From: an uncultured Collinsella sp.
GTDB taxonomy: Bacteria; Actinomycetota; Coriobacteriia; Coriobacteriales; Coriobacteriaceae
Length of the DNA: 9,284 nt
Assembly (NCBI GenBank): GCA_959596505.1
Contig: CAUFWM010000055.1
Span: 1 to 9,284, forward strand
Direction of reading: 5' to 3'
Made by a program: the position numbers and the translations under genes. Below are positions 1-5,865 of this stretch, one piece after another; within the stretch, counting starts at the first letter, position 1; each line of letters starts with the position of its first letter. The notes under the pieces are model-generated. The model ran no database searches, was not told the DNA's origin, and saw only the letters and a program-made list of their open reading frames with translations.

Positions 1-18
1 CGTAGCGGGTGGTTCAAA

Positions 19-39
19 GCTGGCCGCTGCGCGGCCAGC
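19..39. repeat. Short perfect hairpin
   Basis: A 9-bp perfect inverted repeat, GCTGGCCGC at 19-27 and GCGGCCAGC at 31-39, has a TGC loop. It is followed at once by a 5-bp repeat (AGACT 40-44, AGTCT 47-51). There is no T-tract on either side, so it is not a clear terminator. It may belong to the 3' end of a gene left of the window. No function can be assigned. Confidence 0.35.
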
Positions 40-53
40 AGACTAAAGTCTTG

Positions 54-89
54 AAAAGAAGGCCGTCCATCGCAACGATGGGCGGCCTT
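54..89 (-). terminator. Intrinsic terminator of the Rrf2-family gene
   Basis: A 14-bp stem (59-72 with 76-89, one G-T wobble, CAA loop) is followed on the minus strand by a T-rich run (TTCTTTTC, about 60 down to 53). It lies about 70 bp past the stop codon of the minus-strand Rrf2 gene and fits a rho-independent terminator for it. The plus-strand side has only a weak T-tract, so use in both directions is possible but less likely. Confidence 0.75.
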
Positions 90-158
90 CGCCTTTGTCA
101 AGCCTCGGAGGGCAAGAAAATCTACCATTTCTGCCCCGTCCCCAAATGGCAGGTGGGG

Positions 159-587
159 CTAGATGACGTAATCGTAGCCCTCGTTGGGGGCGACGAGTGC
201 ATCGAGCGTCACGCCGTCGAGGTAGTCATTGATGAGCTTGTCCAGGTTCTTCCATACGTCGAGCGTGGGGCACTCATCCGAACGCGAACAGCCCTTGCAG
301 TCGCCGTCCAGACATGCGACCGGCGCCAGGCTGCCTTCGGTCAGGCGCAAGATCTCGCCCACCGTATACTGCTCGGGCGGACGTGTGAGTACATAGCCAC
401 CGCCCTTGCCGCGCATGCCCGAGAGCATATTGGCGCGGACGAGCGTAGCCAAAATGTTCTCCAGATATTTCTCCGAAATCCCCTGACGCGCGGCGATCTC
501 TTTGAGGGGAATGCGGCCTGCCGCCTGGTGCTCGGCCAGGTCGACCATAACGCGCAGGGCATATCTGCCCTTTGTGGAAACCAACAT
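159..587 (-). CDS. Rrf2/IscR-family transcriptional regulator with a cysteine cluster
   Basis: The 142-residue product has normal length for the Rrf2 family of small winged-helix regulators. The start MLVSTKGRYALR, the recognition-helix segment around residues 28-50 (LKEIAARQGISEKYLENIL) and the wing GKGGGY (60-65) are family hallmarks. Four cysteines follow at 92, 97, 100 and 106, in the region where IscR binds its [2Fe-2S] cluster (E. coli Cys92, 98, 104), so cluster binding is plausible. The spacing differs and there is no His at 107. The ATG at 587 has a modest GAAAGG site 11 nt upstream. It is divergent from cysK, which suggests control of cysteine synthesis (compare CymR of Bacillus) or of Fe-S homeostasis. 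The exact subfamily (IscR-, CymR- or NsrR-like) cannot be fixed from sequence alone. Confidence 0.92.
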   Translation of the reverse strand: MLVSTKGRYALRVMVDLAEHQAAGRIPLKEIAARQGISEKYLENILATLVRANMLSGMRGKGGGYVLTRPPEQYTVGEILRLTEGSLAPVACLDGDCKGCSRSDECPTLDVWKNLDKLINDYLDGVTLDALVAPNEGYDYVI

Positions 588-623
588 ATATGTTGCTGCC
601 TTTCGGTCTGTTAATTCGTAGAA

Positions 624-651
624 ATTCTAGCCGAAAAATTAGTTTTGAAAA
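624..651 (-). promoter_or_regulatory. Candidate promoter of the Rrf2-family gene
   Basis: Reading the minus strand, TTTTCA (651-646) and TAGAAT (629-624) are separated by 16 bp. They match 4 of 6 and 5 of 6 bases of the sigma-70 -35 and -10 consensus. The implied start of transcription is about 30 bp upstream of the ATG. The call rests on consensus matching only. Confidence 0.4.
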
Positions 652-700
652 TACCTATTCCCGTCAAGCTGGTTAATCGACTCGTAATAATCTTTTATTT

Positions 701-733
701 CCTATTGCGTTACTAGGCTTTACTGTCTACTAT
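701..733 (+). promoter_or_regulatory. Candidate cysK promoter with an overlapping CCTA-N9-TAGG operator
   Basis: TTGCGT (705-710) and TACTAT (728-733) are spaced 17 bp apart, giving a leader of about 100 nt before cysK. An inverted repeat CCTA (701-704), 9 bp, TAGG (714-717) surrounds the -35 box. The hexamer CCTATT appears here (701-706) and again at 654-659, upstream of the divergent regulator. That is the layout expected if the Rrf2 protein controls both genes. The repeat is short, so this is a weak prediction. Confidence 0.35.
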
Positions 734-839
734 GCTTGCCAACAGCAAAAAGAACAACCAATAAGGTTTGTGGGTTTGCTGCTAAACACACCGTGAAACC
801 ACACGGTATCCAGTCATTTGAACACTTTGGAGGTTCACC

Positions 840-1778
840 ATGAGCAATGTTTATACGTCCATCGATCAGCTTATCGGCCACACCCCGCTTCTGGAGCTCA
901 CTCACTTTGAGGCCGATGAGGACCTCAAGGCCCGCGTGCTCGTCAAGCTGGAATACTTCAACCCCGCCGGGTCCGTCAAAGACCGCGTCGCCAAGAACAT
1001 GATCGACGAGGCCGAGAAGGCCGGCAAGCTCGTGCGCGGCGGCGACTACACCATCATCGAGCCCACGAGCGGCAACACCGGCGTCGGCATCGCCTCGGTG
1101 GCGGCGGCTCGCGGTTACAAGGTGATCATCACCATGCCCGAGACCATGTCCGTCGAGCGCCGCAAGCTTATGCAGGCATATGGCGCACAGCTCGTGCTCA
1201 CCGATGGCTCCAAGGGCATGAAGGGCGCCATCGCCAAGGCCGAGGAGCTGCAGAAGGAGACGCCCAACAGCATTATCGCCGGCCAGTTTGTGAACCCCGC
1301 CAACCCCGCCATCCACAAGGCCACGACCGGCCCCGAGATCTGGGATGACACCGACGGCAAGGTCGACATCTTCGTCGCCGGCGTTGGCACCGGCGGCACC
1401 GTGACCGGCGTGGGCGAGTTCCTCAAGGAGCAGAACCCCGAGATTAAGGTCGTCGCCGTTGAGCCCGCCACCTCCCCGGTGCTCTCTAAGGGCCAGGCCG
1501 GCCCGCACAAGATCCAGGGCATCGGCGCAGGCTTTGTGCCCGACGTCCTCGACACCCAGATCTATGACGAAATCATCCCCGTCGAGAACGACGACGCCTT
1601 TGCGACCGGCCGCGCCGTGGGCCACAAGGAGGGCGTGCTCGTGGGCATTTCGTCCGGCGCCGCCGTGTGGGCCGCACTGCAGCTGGCCAAGCGCCCCGAG
1701 AACGAGGGCAAGACCATCGTGGCCCTGCTCGCCGATACCGGTGAGCGCTACCTGTCCACGGCACTCTTCCAGGACTAG
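840..1778 (+). CDS. cysK: Cysteine synthase (O-acetylserine sulfhydrylase)
   Basis: This PLP enzyme makes L-cysteine and acetate from O-acetylserine and sulfide in the cytoplasm, the last step of cysteine synthesis. The 312-residue length is standard. Visible motifs are the PLP-lysine motif PAGSVKDR (Lys47), the substrate loop TSGNTG (76-81), the PLP-phosphate loop GTGGT (183-187) and SSGA (271-274), which holds the serine near the PLP ring nitrogen. The ATG at 840 has a strong GGAGG (829-833) at 6-nt spacing. No serine acetyltransferase gene (cysE) is next to it in this window. Regulation by the divergent Rrf2 protein is inferred from position. The long open frame on the opposite strand is a codon-bias shadow. 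A cystathionine beta-synthase-like role is less likely because of the compact length and the typical CysK motifs. Confidence 0.97.
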   Translation: MSNVYTSIDQLIGHTPLLELTHFEADEDLKARVLVKLEYFNPAGSVKDRVAKNMIDEAEKAGKLVRGGDYTIIEPTSGNTGVGIASVAAARGYKVIITMPETMSVERRKLMQAYGAQLVLTDGSKGMKGAIAKAEELQKETPNSIIAGQFVNPANPAIHKATTGPEIWDDTDGKVDIFVAGVGTGGTVTGVGEFLKEQNPEIKVVAVEPATSPVLSKGQAGPHKIQGIGAGFVPDVLDTQIYDEIIPVENDDAFATGRAVGHKEGVLVGISSGAAVWAALQLAKRPENEGKTIVALLADTGERYLSTALFQD

Positions 1779-1876
1779 GGCCTGTCGCCCATAGGTTGAG
1801 CCCAGGACGAACCGGTCTCCTCTCTCCCGGCAGTCTGAGCCCATCCCATCAGGGCGCCCCACGAGTCGTCCGAACT

Positions 1877-1885
1877 TGCTACAAT
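1877..1885 (+). promoter_or_regulatory. Extended -10 promoter of mnmA
   Basis: TGC immediately precedes TACAAT (1880-1885), matching the extended -10 pattern TGnTATAAT with one mismatch. No convincing -35 box lies 17 bp upstream, as is common for extended -10 promoters. The predicted transcription start is near 1892, inside the left arm of the terminator hairpin, so the leader to the mnmA ATG would be about 65 nt. Confidence 0.5.
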
Positions 1886-1889
1886 GTCT

Positions 1890-1928
1890 GCGGCGCGGAA
1901 CCAGCCTCCCGCGCCGCTTTTCTTTTTT
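1890..1928 (+). terminator. Strong intrinsic terminator after cysK
   Basis: A perfect 9-bp all-G/C stem (GCGGCGCGG 1890-1898, CCGCGCCGC 1909-1917) with a 10-nt loop is followed by TTTTCTTTTTT (1918-1928). It lies about 110 bp past the cysK stop and about 30 bp before the mnmA start, and it overlaps the predicted start of mnmA transcription. Confidence 0.88.
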
Positions 1929-1957
1929 GGCCACATGCCACCAAGGAGAACCTCCCC

Positions 1958-3058
1958 ATGCACAACAAGCGCGTGCTCGTCGCCATGAGCGGCGGCGTCG
2001 ATTCCAGCGTGACCGCGTACCTGCTCAAGCGCCAGGGCTACGAATGCGTCGGTGCTACCATGCGCCTCACCTGCCCCGTGCCCGACCCCGCCACGGGCAT
2101 GAGCAAAGTCGACCGCGACATCGCCGATGCAAAGGCCGTCGCCGAGCGCCTGGGGATACCCCACCACGTGCTCGACCTGCAGCAAACCTTCGACCGCAAC
2201 GTTATCGAGCGCTTCGTGACTGCCTATCAGGAGGGACTGACGCCCAACCCGTGCATCATCTGCAACCGCCATATTAAGTTTGGCGCGCTGCTCGATGCGG
2301 CACTCGATATGGGCTGCGACTACATCGCCACGGGCCACTATGCAAAGACGAGCCAGGCGCCCGACGGCACCTGGCGGTTGCATCGCGGCGAGGACCCCAA
2401 AAAGGACCAGAGTTACTTTTTGTATTCGCTCTCGCAAGAGCGCCTGGCACGCACGATCTTTCCGCTGGCTGGGCTGGACAAAGAGCGCGACGTGCGCCGC
2501 ATTGCCGCCGAGCAGGGCTTTGCCAACGCCAAGAAGGCCGAGAGCGAGGATATCTGCTTTATCGCGGACGGCGACTACGCGGGCTATATCGAGCGCCGCT
2601 GCGGACATCCCGCTGCACCGGGCGACATTGTGTGGCGCGACGGCAGCGTGGTCGGGCGCCATAACGGCGCGTTGCGCTATACCATCGGCCAGCGCAAGGG
2701 CCTGGGCGTCGCGATGGCGCATCCCGTGTACGTAACGGGCGTCGATGCCGCCAACAACATTGTGCATCTGGGCGAGGCCGAGGACCTGACGGCCGCAGCG
2801 CTCACGGCCAACGACTGGATCTGGAGCGCCCCTGACGCACGCATGGAGGCGGAGCTCGACGCCGGCGGCATTCGCGTAGGTGCCAAGTACCGCTACCGTC
2901 AAAAGGACCAGGCAGCGACCCTTACACGTGGCGCCAACGGGCAAATGCTGCTGACTTTTGACGAGCCACAGCGAGCCATCGCCCCCGGCCAGGCCGTTGT
3001 AGTCTATCGCGGCGACATCGTCCTAGGCGGCGGTACCGTGACCGGCGCACTTAAGTAG
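1958..3058 (+). CDS. mnmA: tRNA-specific 2-thiouridylase MnmA
   Basis: MnmA uses ATP to activate U34 of Lys, Glu and Gln tRNAs and transfers persulfide sulfur to make 2-thiouridine at the wobble position. The 366-residue product has the PP-loop SGGVDSS (11-17), TPNPCIICN with catalytic Cys102, TGHYAK (125-130), KKDQSYFLY (148-156) and the second catalytic cysteine in SEDICFI (Cys200). These match E. coli Cys102 and Cys199. The aspartate at E. coli position 99 is Cys99 here, giving a CxxC variant. The frame stays open to 1796, but the ATG at 1958 with AAGGAG (1943-1948, 9-nt spacing) and the family N-terminus fix the start. The upstream stretch contains the terminator hairpin. It stands alone downstream of cysK, whose product cysteine is the sulfur donor through a desulfurase that is not in this window. 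Confidence 0.96.
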   Translation: MHNKRVLVAMSGGVDSSVTAYLLKRQGYECVGATMRLTCPVPDPATGMSKVDRDIADAKAVAERLGIPHHVLDLQQTFDRNVIERFVTAYQEGLTPNPCIICNRHIKFGALLDAALDMGCDYIATGHYAKTSQAPDGTWRLHRGEDPKKDQSYFLYSLSQERLARTIFPLAGLDKERDVRRIAAEQGFANAKKAESEDICFIADGDYAGYIERRCGHPAAPGDIVWRDGSVVGRHNGALRYTIGQRKGLGVAMAHPVYVTGVDAANNIVHLGEAEDLTAAALTANDWIWSAPDARMEAELDAGGIRVGAKYRYRQKDQAATLTRGANGQMLLTFDEPQRAIAPGQAVVVYRGDIVLGGGTVTGALK

Positions 3059-3066
3059 CCGCGGGT

Positions 3067-4440
3067 TTATCGCTGCACGTGTCGAAGTACCTCAACAGCG
3101 GCACCAACCTCGATTACGCGACGCTCGAGGCCGCGACGAATGGCCTCGAGTCGACCCTCCGCCGTCGCCCATTCGCTCTGCGAAAGAATCTCGATCGCCT
3201 CATCAACAAATCCGTTGAGTCGTGATGAATCGAACCAATCGAGTGAGTCCGCAAGCGCCAGCTGGACGGAAGGGTCGGGCCCAAACGGCTTAGCGGAAAA
3301 CCCAAACTCCCCAGCTGCGAGCACGGCAGTTGGTACGTTGTACCACAGGCAGTTGCCGCTATCGAACAGCGGAGCAGGCCTTATCTCCAGGGTGTCGACA
3401 TTGCGGATGATGCCAAAGTTTCGCCAATGGCGGTCGCTGTTGGCCAAAAGAGCATCGCAAACGATCATCTGCGACATAGACCTTCTCACGGCGACCTCAT
3501 CGACACCATGCTTACCAAGAAAGCGGCAGTACCGGTCGTACGTCGAGCCTCCTCGCTGGCCGCCAAGGGCGTTCTTAACGTAAACAGCCGGAACGTATTC
3601 CTCGCGGCCGTCAAGAAAATCCTCACACAGGCACCCGGGGCCATTGAACATCCGCTCAACCGTATAGGGAACAAACTCGCCCTCCGACAGCAAGCGACGC
3701 TGTAGAGCCGTTGCAACCGCCTCGTTAAAGGGACGCTGATCGTCCATCCCGCAACCTTTAGCCAAAACGCGAATGCCGTTTCGGATCATCCACGATTTAG
3801 GGAGCTCGCCCTCGGACGTGTTGTCCGGATTTTTAAGACCGATGCCTTCCAGCCAACCCGAACGCTCTTCGGGCGCCGATCGCTCAAATTCGTTCTCAAA
3901 GTAATTGATGTTTTGCCATTCGAGCTCATCGCATTCTGCCGGCCGCAGCCAATAGCAATCCGAAAGCGAGAGACCCAGGCACCGAACCGGAACCTCGATA
4001 CCACTGGCAATTCCCAGTTCACGATAGCGCGAGACGAGTCCGGGACGGACGTCAGGCACCGACCGATGGCTCCACCACACGTTGAGCTCCCGTTTATTCA
4101 CTGTAGGAGAAGAGCTCGAGCACGTGCCTAACGGCATTCGTTGCGCATCGAGGACCTCGGCGATTTCGAAGGGAAACTCGCGCGTCGGATCAAATGAGAC
4201 ATGCGCGACCTCATGGTCGGCCGACATCAGCGTAAACTTGCGTCCCACATCGGCTGCAGGACGGCGCCCTCGTTTGCGGACCTTTTGATAAGCAACCGCA
4301 GAATCATACTCAACCATCTTCCGTCCGCCCACAATATCGCACGCGAGCGTTCCCGATGCGGCAAGTTGAGATATGCGGGCTTTCGTAACGCCCAACAGGT
4401 GGGCAGCATCACCCATAGACAAGTACTCAGATGTATCCAT
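3067..4440 (-). CDS. HTH-HipA-like kinase fusion protein
   Basis: This 457-residue protein joins an excisionase/MerR-like helix-turn-helix (residues about 8-50, from MGDAAHLLGVTKARISQLA to a GGRK wing) to a HipA-like Ser/Thr kinase. Kinase signs, numbered from this start, are a glycine-containing loop TSEGELPKSW (208-217), a likely ATP-binding lysine in LAKG (Lys228), the catalytic loop NSDRHWRNFG with Asp336 and Asn341, and APLFDSG with metal-binding Asp360. All key residues are present, so it looks active. HipA itself phosphorylates glutamyl-tRNA synthetase; the target here is unknown. The frame opens at a GTG at 4452, but GAGGTGAT (4455-4448) sits 7 nt before the ATG at 4440, so that ATG is chosen. 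No separate HipB-like gene lies beside it. Composition is less GC-rich than mnmA (31 of 60 G+C in 3901-3960), suggesting acquisition. A regulatory rather than toxin role is possible. Confidence 0.82.
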   Translation of the reverse strand: MDTSEYLSMGDAAHLLGVTKARISQLAASGTLACDIVGGRKMVEYDSAVAYQKVRKRGRRPAADVGRKFTLMSADHEVAHVSFDPTREFPFEIAEVLDAQRMPLGTCSSSSPTVNKRELNVWWSHRSVPDVRPGLVSRYRELGIASGIEVPVRCLGLSLSDCYWLRPAECDELEWQNINYFENEFERSAPEERSGWLEGIGLKNPDNTSEGELPKSWMIRNGIRVLAKGCGMDDQRPFNEAVATALQRRLLSEGEFVPYTVERMFNGPGCLCEDFLDGREEYVPAVYVKNALGGQRGGSTYDRYCRFLGKHGVDEVAVRRSMSQMIVCDALLANSDRHWRNFGIIRNVDTLEIRPAPLFDSGNCLWYNVPTAVLAAGEFGFSAKPFGPDPSVQLALADSLDWFDSSRLNGFVDEAIEILSQSEWATAEGRLEAIRRGLERRVIEVGAAVEVLRHVQR

Positions 4441-4447
4441 ACGCCGC

Positions 4448-4455
4448 ATCACCTC
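4448..4455 (-). promoter_or_regulatory. Ribosome binding site that fixes the kinase start
   Basis: On the minus strand GAGGTGAT, an 8-base match to the anti-Shine-Dalgarno complement, ends 7 nt before the ATG at 4440-4438. The upstream GTG (4452) and ATG (4449) in the same frame lie inside this site, so they cannot be the main start. Confidence 0.85.
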
Positions 4456-4519
4456 GTTAAGTATTCCAAACGTAAAGTTAATTAGTTACATACAGCATAA
4501 TACTAAACAGACTGACGCG

Positions 4520-4545
4520 AAAAAAGGCCCGAGCAATCGGGCCTT
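4520..4545 (-). terminator. Intrinsic terminator of the M42 peptidase gene
   Basis: A perfect 9-bp stem (AAGGCCCGA 4524-4532, TCGGGCCTT 4537-4545, 4-nt loop) is followed on the minus strand by a TTTTTT run (4525-4520). It is 36 bp past the stop of the minus-strand peptidase gene and separates it from the kinase gene. The kinase promoter must therefore lie in the roughly 65 bp between this terminator and the kinase ribosome binding site. A TATTAT there, around 4500, is a possible -10. Confidence 0.88.
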
Positions 4546-4580
4546 AGAGCAATTGGTCAGCCGAGTCGCAAGCTGCTCCC

Positions 4581-5609
4581 CTAGCGCTGTACGTAGGCGC
4601 GGACGAGCTCAAAGGTGTTACGCACACCGTCGATGTGGCTGCGCTCGTAGTTGTGGCTCGCGTACACGCCGGGGCCGATCAGGCCATGGCGAATGTCGTA
4701 GCCGGCCGAGAGCGTGGCCTCGACGTCGGAGCCGTAGTGTGGGTACACATCGATGGCGTAATCGAGCTCCAGCTCGCGCGCGATGTTGGACAGCGTGGTC
4801 ACCAGATCGTAGTTATAGGGGCCACCCGAATCCTTGGCGCAAATCGACACCATGCGCTCGGTGCAGCCCAGGTCGTCGCCCACGCAGCCCATGTCAACGC
4901 TGATCATCTCGCGCGTGTCGGCCGGCACGAAGGCGCCGCCGTGGCCGACCTCCTCGTACACGGTAAAGAGCAGCGACACCTTGCGCGAAAGCGTCACCTC
5001 GCCGTCAGCAACGGCACGGGCCAGACCCAGCAGAATCGACGCCGACAGCTTGTCATCCAGGAAGCGGCTCTTAATGTAGCCGCTCTCCGTCACCGTGGTA
5101 CGCGGATCCATAGCGATGATGTCGCCGGTCTGAATGCCCAGCTCGAGCACATCGTCCTTGCTGTCAACGTTCTCGTCGAGCAGGATTTCCATGTTCTTCT
5201 CGATGGTCTTGACCGGCTCATCGGCCACATGCGCCGAAGGCTCAGTATTGAGGACCACGCCCGTGTAGACATTACCGTCACGCGTGTAGACGGTGCAGTT
5301 CTCGCCATCGGCCGTAGACCACTGGTGCCCGCCGAGGGTCGTGGGGCGCAGGCGACCATTATCCTTAATGGAGCGCACCATGGCGCCCAGGGTATCGACA
5401 TGGCTCGCCAACACGAGCGGCTCACCCTCGCCGCCAAGCTCAACCAGCACGTTGCCTTTATTGGAGCGCTCGGGCCCAAAGCCCATATCGCGCAACGTTT
5501 CCATCAGATAATCAGTCGCCGCACGGGTATAGCCGGTAGGCGAAGCAATCGAGGTAAGCGCCTTCAGCTGGTCAGTAATATAGGAGAGCGTAGAATCCAT
5601 CTTGGACAC
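4581..5609 (-). CDS. M42-family metallopeptidase (glutamyl/TET-type aminopeptidase)
   Basis: M42 enzymes are cytoplasmic di-metal aminopeptidases, often dodecameric TET particles, that trim short peptides. Numbered from the chosen start, the motifs are ASHVDTLG with metal-binding His70 and Asp72, LDDK (184-187), the catalytic/metal pair EE in YEEVGHGG (219-220), SVDMG with Asp239, and ERSHIDG near the end with His325. The length, 342 residues, is normal. The frame extends to 5666, but the GTG at 5609 has AAAGGG (5623-5618) at 8-nt spacing, whereas the ATG at 5600 would sit 17 nt from it. I prefer the GTG; the ATG is the alternative. Upstream on the same strand are the nested inverted repeat and then fucO. 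Substrate preference, and whether this is FrvX- or YsdC-like, cannot be told from sequence. Confidence 0.93.
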   Translation of the reverse strand: MSKMDSTLSYITDQLKALTSIASPTGYTRAATDYLMETLRDMGFGPERSNKGNVLVELGGEGEPLVLASHVDTLGAMVRSIKDNGRLRPTTLGGHQWSTADGENCTVYTRDGNVYTGVVLNTEPSAHVADEPVKTIEKNMEILLDENVDSKDDVLELGIQTGDIIAMDPRTTVTESGYIKSRFLDDKLSASILLGLARAVADGEVTLSRKVSLLFTVYEEVGHGGAFVPADTREMISVDMGCVGDDLGCTERMVSICAKDSGGPYNYDLVTTLSNIARELELDYAIDVYPHYGSDVEATLSAGYDIRHGLIGPGVYASHNYERSHIDGVRNTFELVRAYVQR

Positions 5610-5617
5610 CAAAGTCA

Positions 5618-5623
5618 CCCTTT
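5618..5623 (-). promoter_or_regulatory. Ribosome binding site favouring the GTG start of the peptidase
   Basis: AAAGGG on the minus strand lies 8 nt before the GTG at 5609-5607 and 17 nt before the ATG at 5600-5598. The spacing favours GTG as the initiator. Confidence 0.55.
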
Positions 5624-5729
5624 CATATCGAATTAAACCCACAGCAACAATACCACCGCGAACCATCTTTTTACCTAGCGAGATGACCCATCGAGCTCCC
5701 CGGAACTGTGCCCGCCACGATAACGAGCC

Positions 5730-5857
5730 GGCGGCCCCTGCCCGTTAGCCCCACAATCTTTCCGCAGGACGGAGGAAGCCCCCGCCGCACGAAGTGCGCA
5801 GCGGGGGCTTCCGACATGTCCGAGGACGATTGTGGGGCTAACGGGCAGGGGCCCGCC
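5730..5857. repeat. Large nested inverted repeat between fucO and the M42 gene
   Basis: The outer arms are a perfect 26-bp inverted repeat (5733-5758 and 5828-5853), beginning GGCCCCTGCCCG and ending CCCACAATC on the left. GGC at 5730-5732 can extend the stem past a one-base bulge. Inside, after a mostly unpaired stretch with a possible 4-bp GGAC/GTCC contact, lies a second stem: 12 bp perfect (5774-5785 with 5801-5812), capped by a 5-bp stem (5786-5790 with 5794-5798) and a GAA loop. No T-tract follows either stem on either strand, so it is not a standard intrinsic terminator. It starts 8 bp past the fucO stop. It could be an mRNA-stabilising 3' structure, a small non-autonomous mobile repeat (MITE-like) or a structured RNA. 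Confidence 0.85.
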
Positions 5858-5865
5858 GAACCATG

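Noticed and set aside
125..159. Interleaved short stems (CCATTT 125-130 with AAATGG 144-149; GCCCC 133-137 with GGGGC 155-159), a possible pseudoknot at the Rrf2 stop.
   Set aside because: The stems are 5-6 bp and easily arise by chance; a clear terminator lies further downstream.
9..614. Plus-strand open frame opposite the Rrf2-family gene.
   Set aside because: It covers a terminator hairpin and is antisense to a clear Rrf2 gene, and its product looks like nothing known.
740..839. T-box or SAM riboswitch in the 100-nt cysK leader.
   Set aside because: No T-box AGGGTGG motif or S-box elements are present. Only a 6-bp hairpin (790-795 with 802-807) is seen, and no terminator/antiterminator pair.
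720..1934. Long minus-strand open frame (404 codons) across cysK.
   Set aside because: It is an antisense shadow of a GC-rich, codon-biased gene: low-complexity Gly/Ala/Leu/His composition, no family resemblance, and cysK is certain on the other strand. Similar shadows at 1775-2944 (minus), 4635-5636 (plus), 5863-7035 (plus) and 8044-8862 (plus) were rejected for the same reason.
1796..1957. 54-codon N-terminal extension of MnmA.
   Set aside because: The extension contains the promoter and terminator hairpin, and the ATG at 1958 has a good ribosome binding site and the family N-terminus.
5730..5857. Retron msr-msd RNA or integron attC site.
   Set aside because: No reverse transcriptase or integrase gene is nearby. 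GTTAGCC/GGCTAAC in the arms resembles attC cores but in the opposite orientation, and attC sites are imperfect rather than 26-bp perfect.
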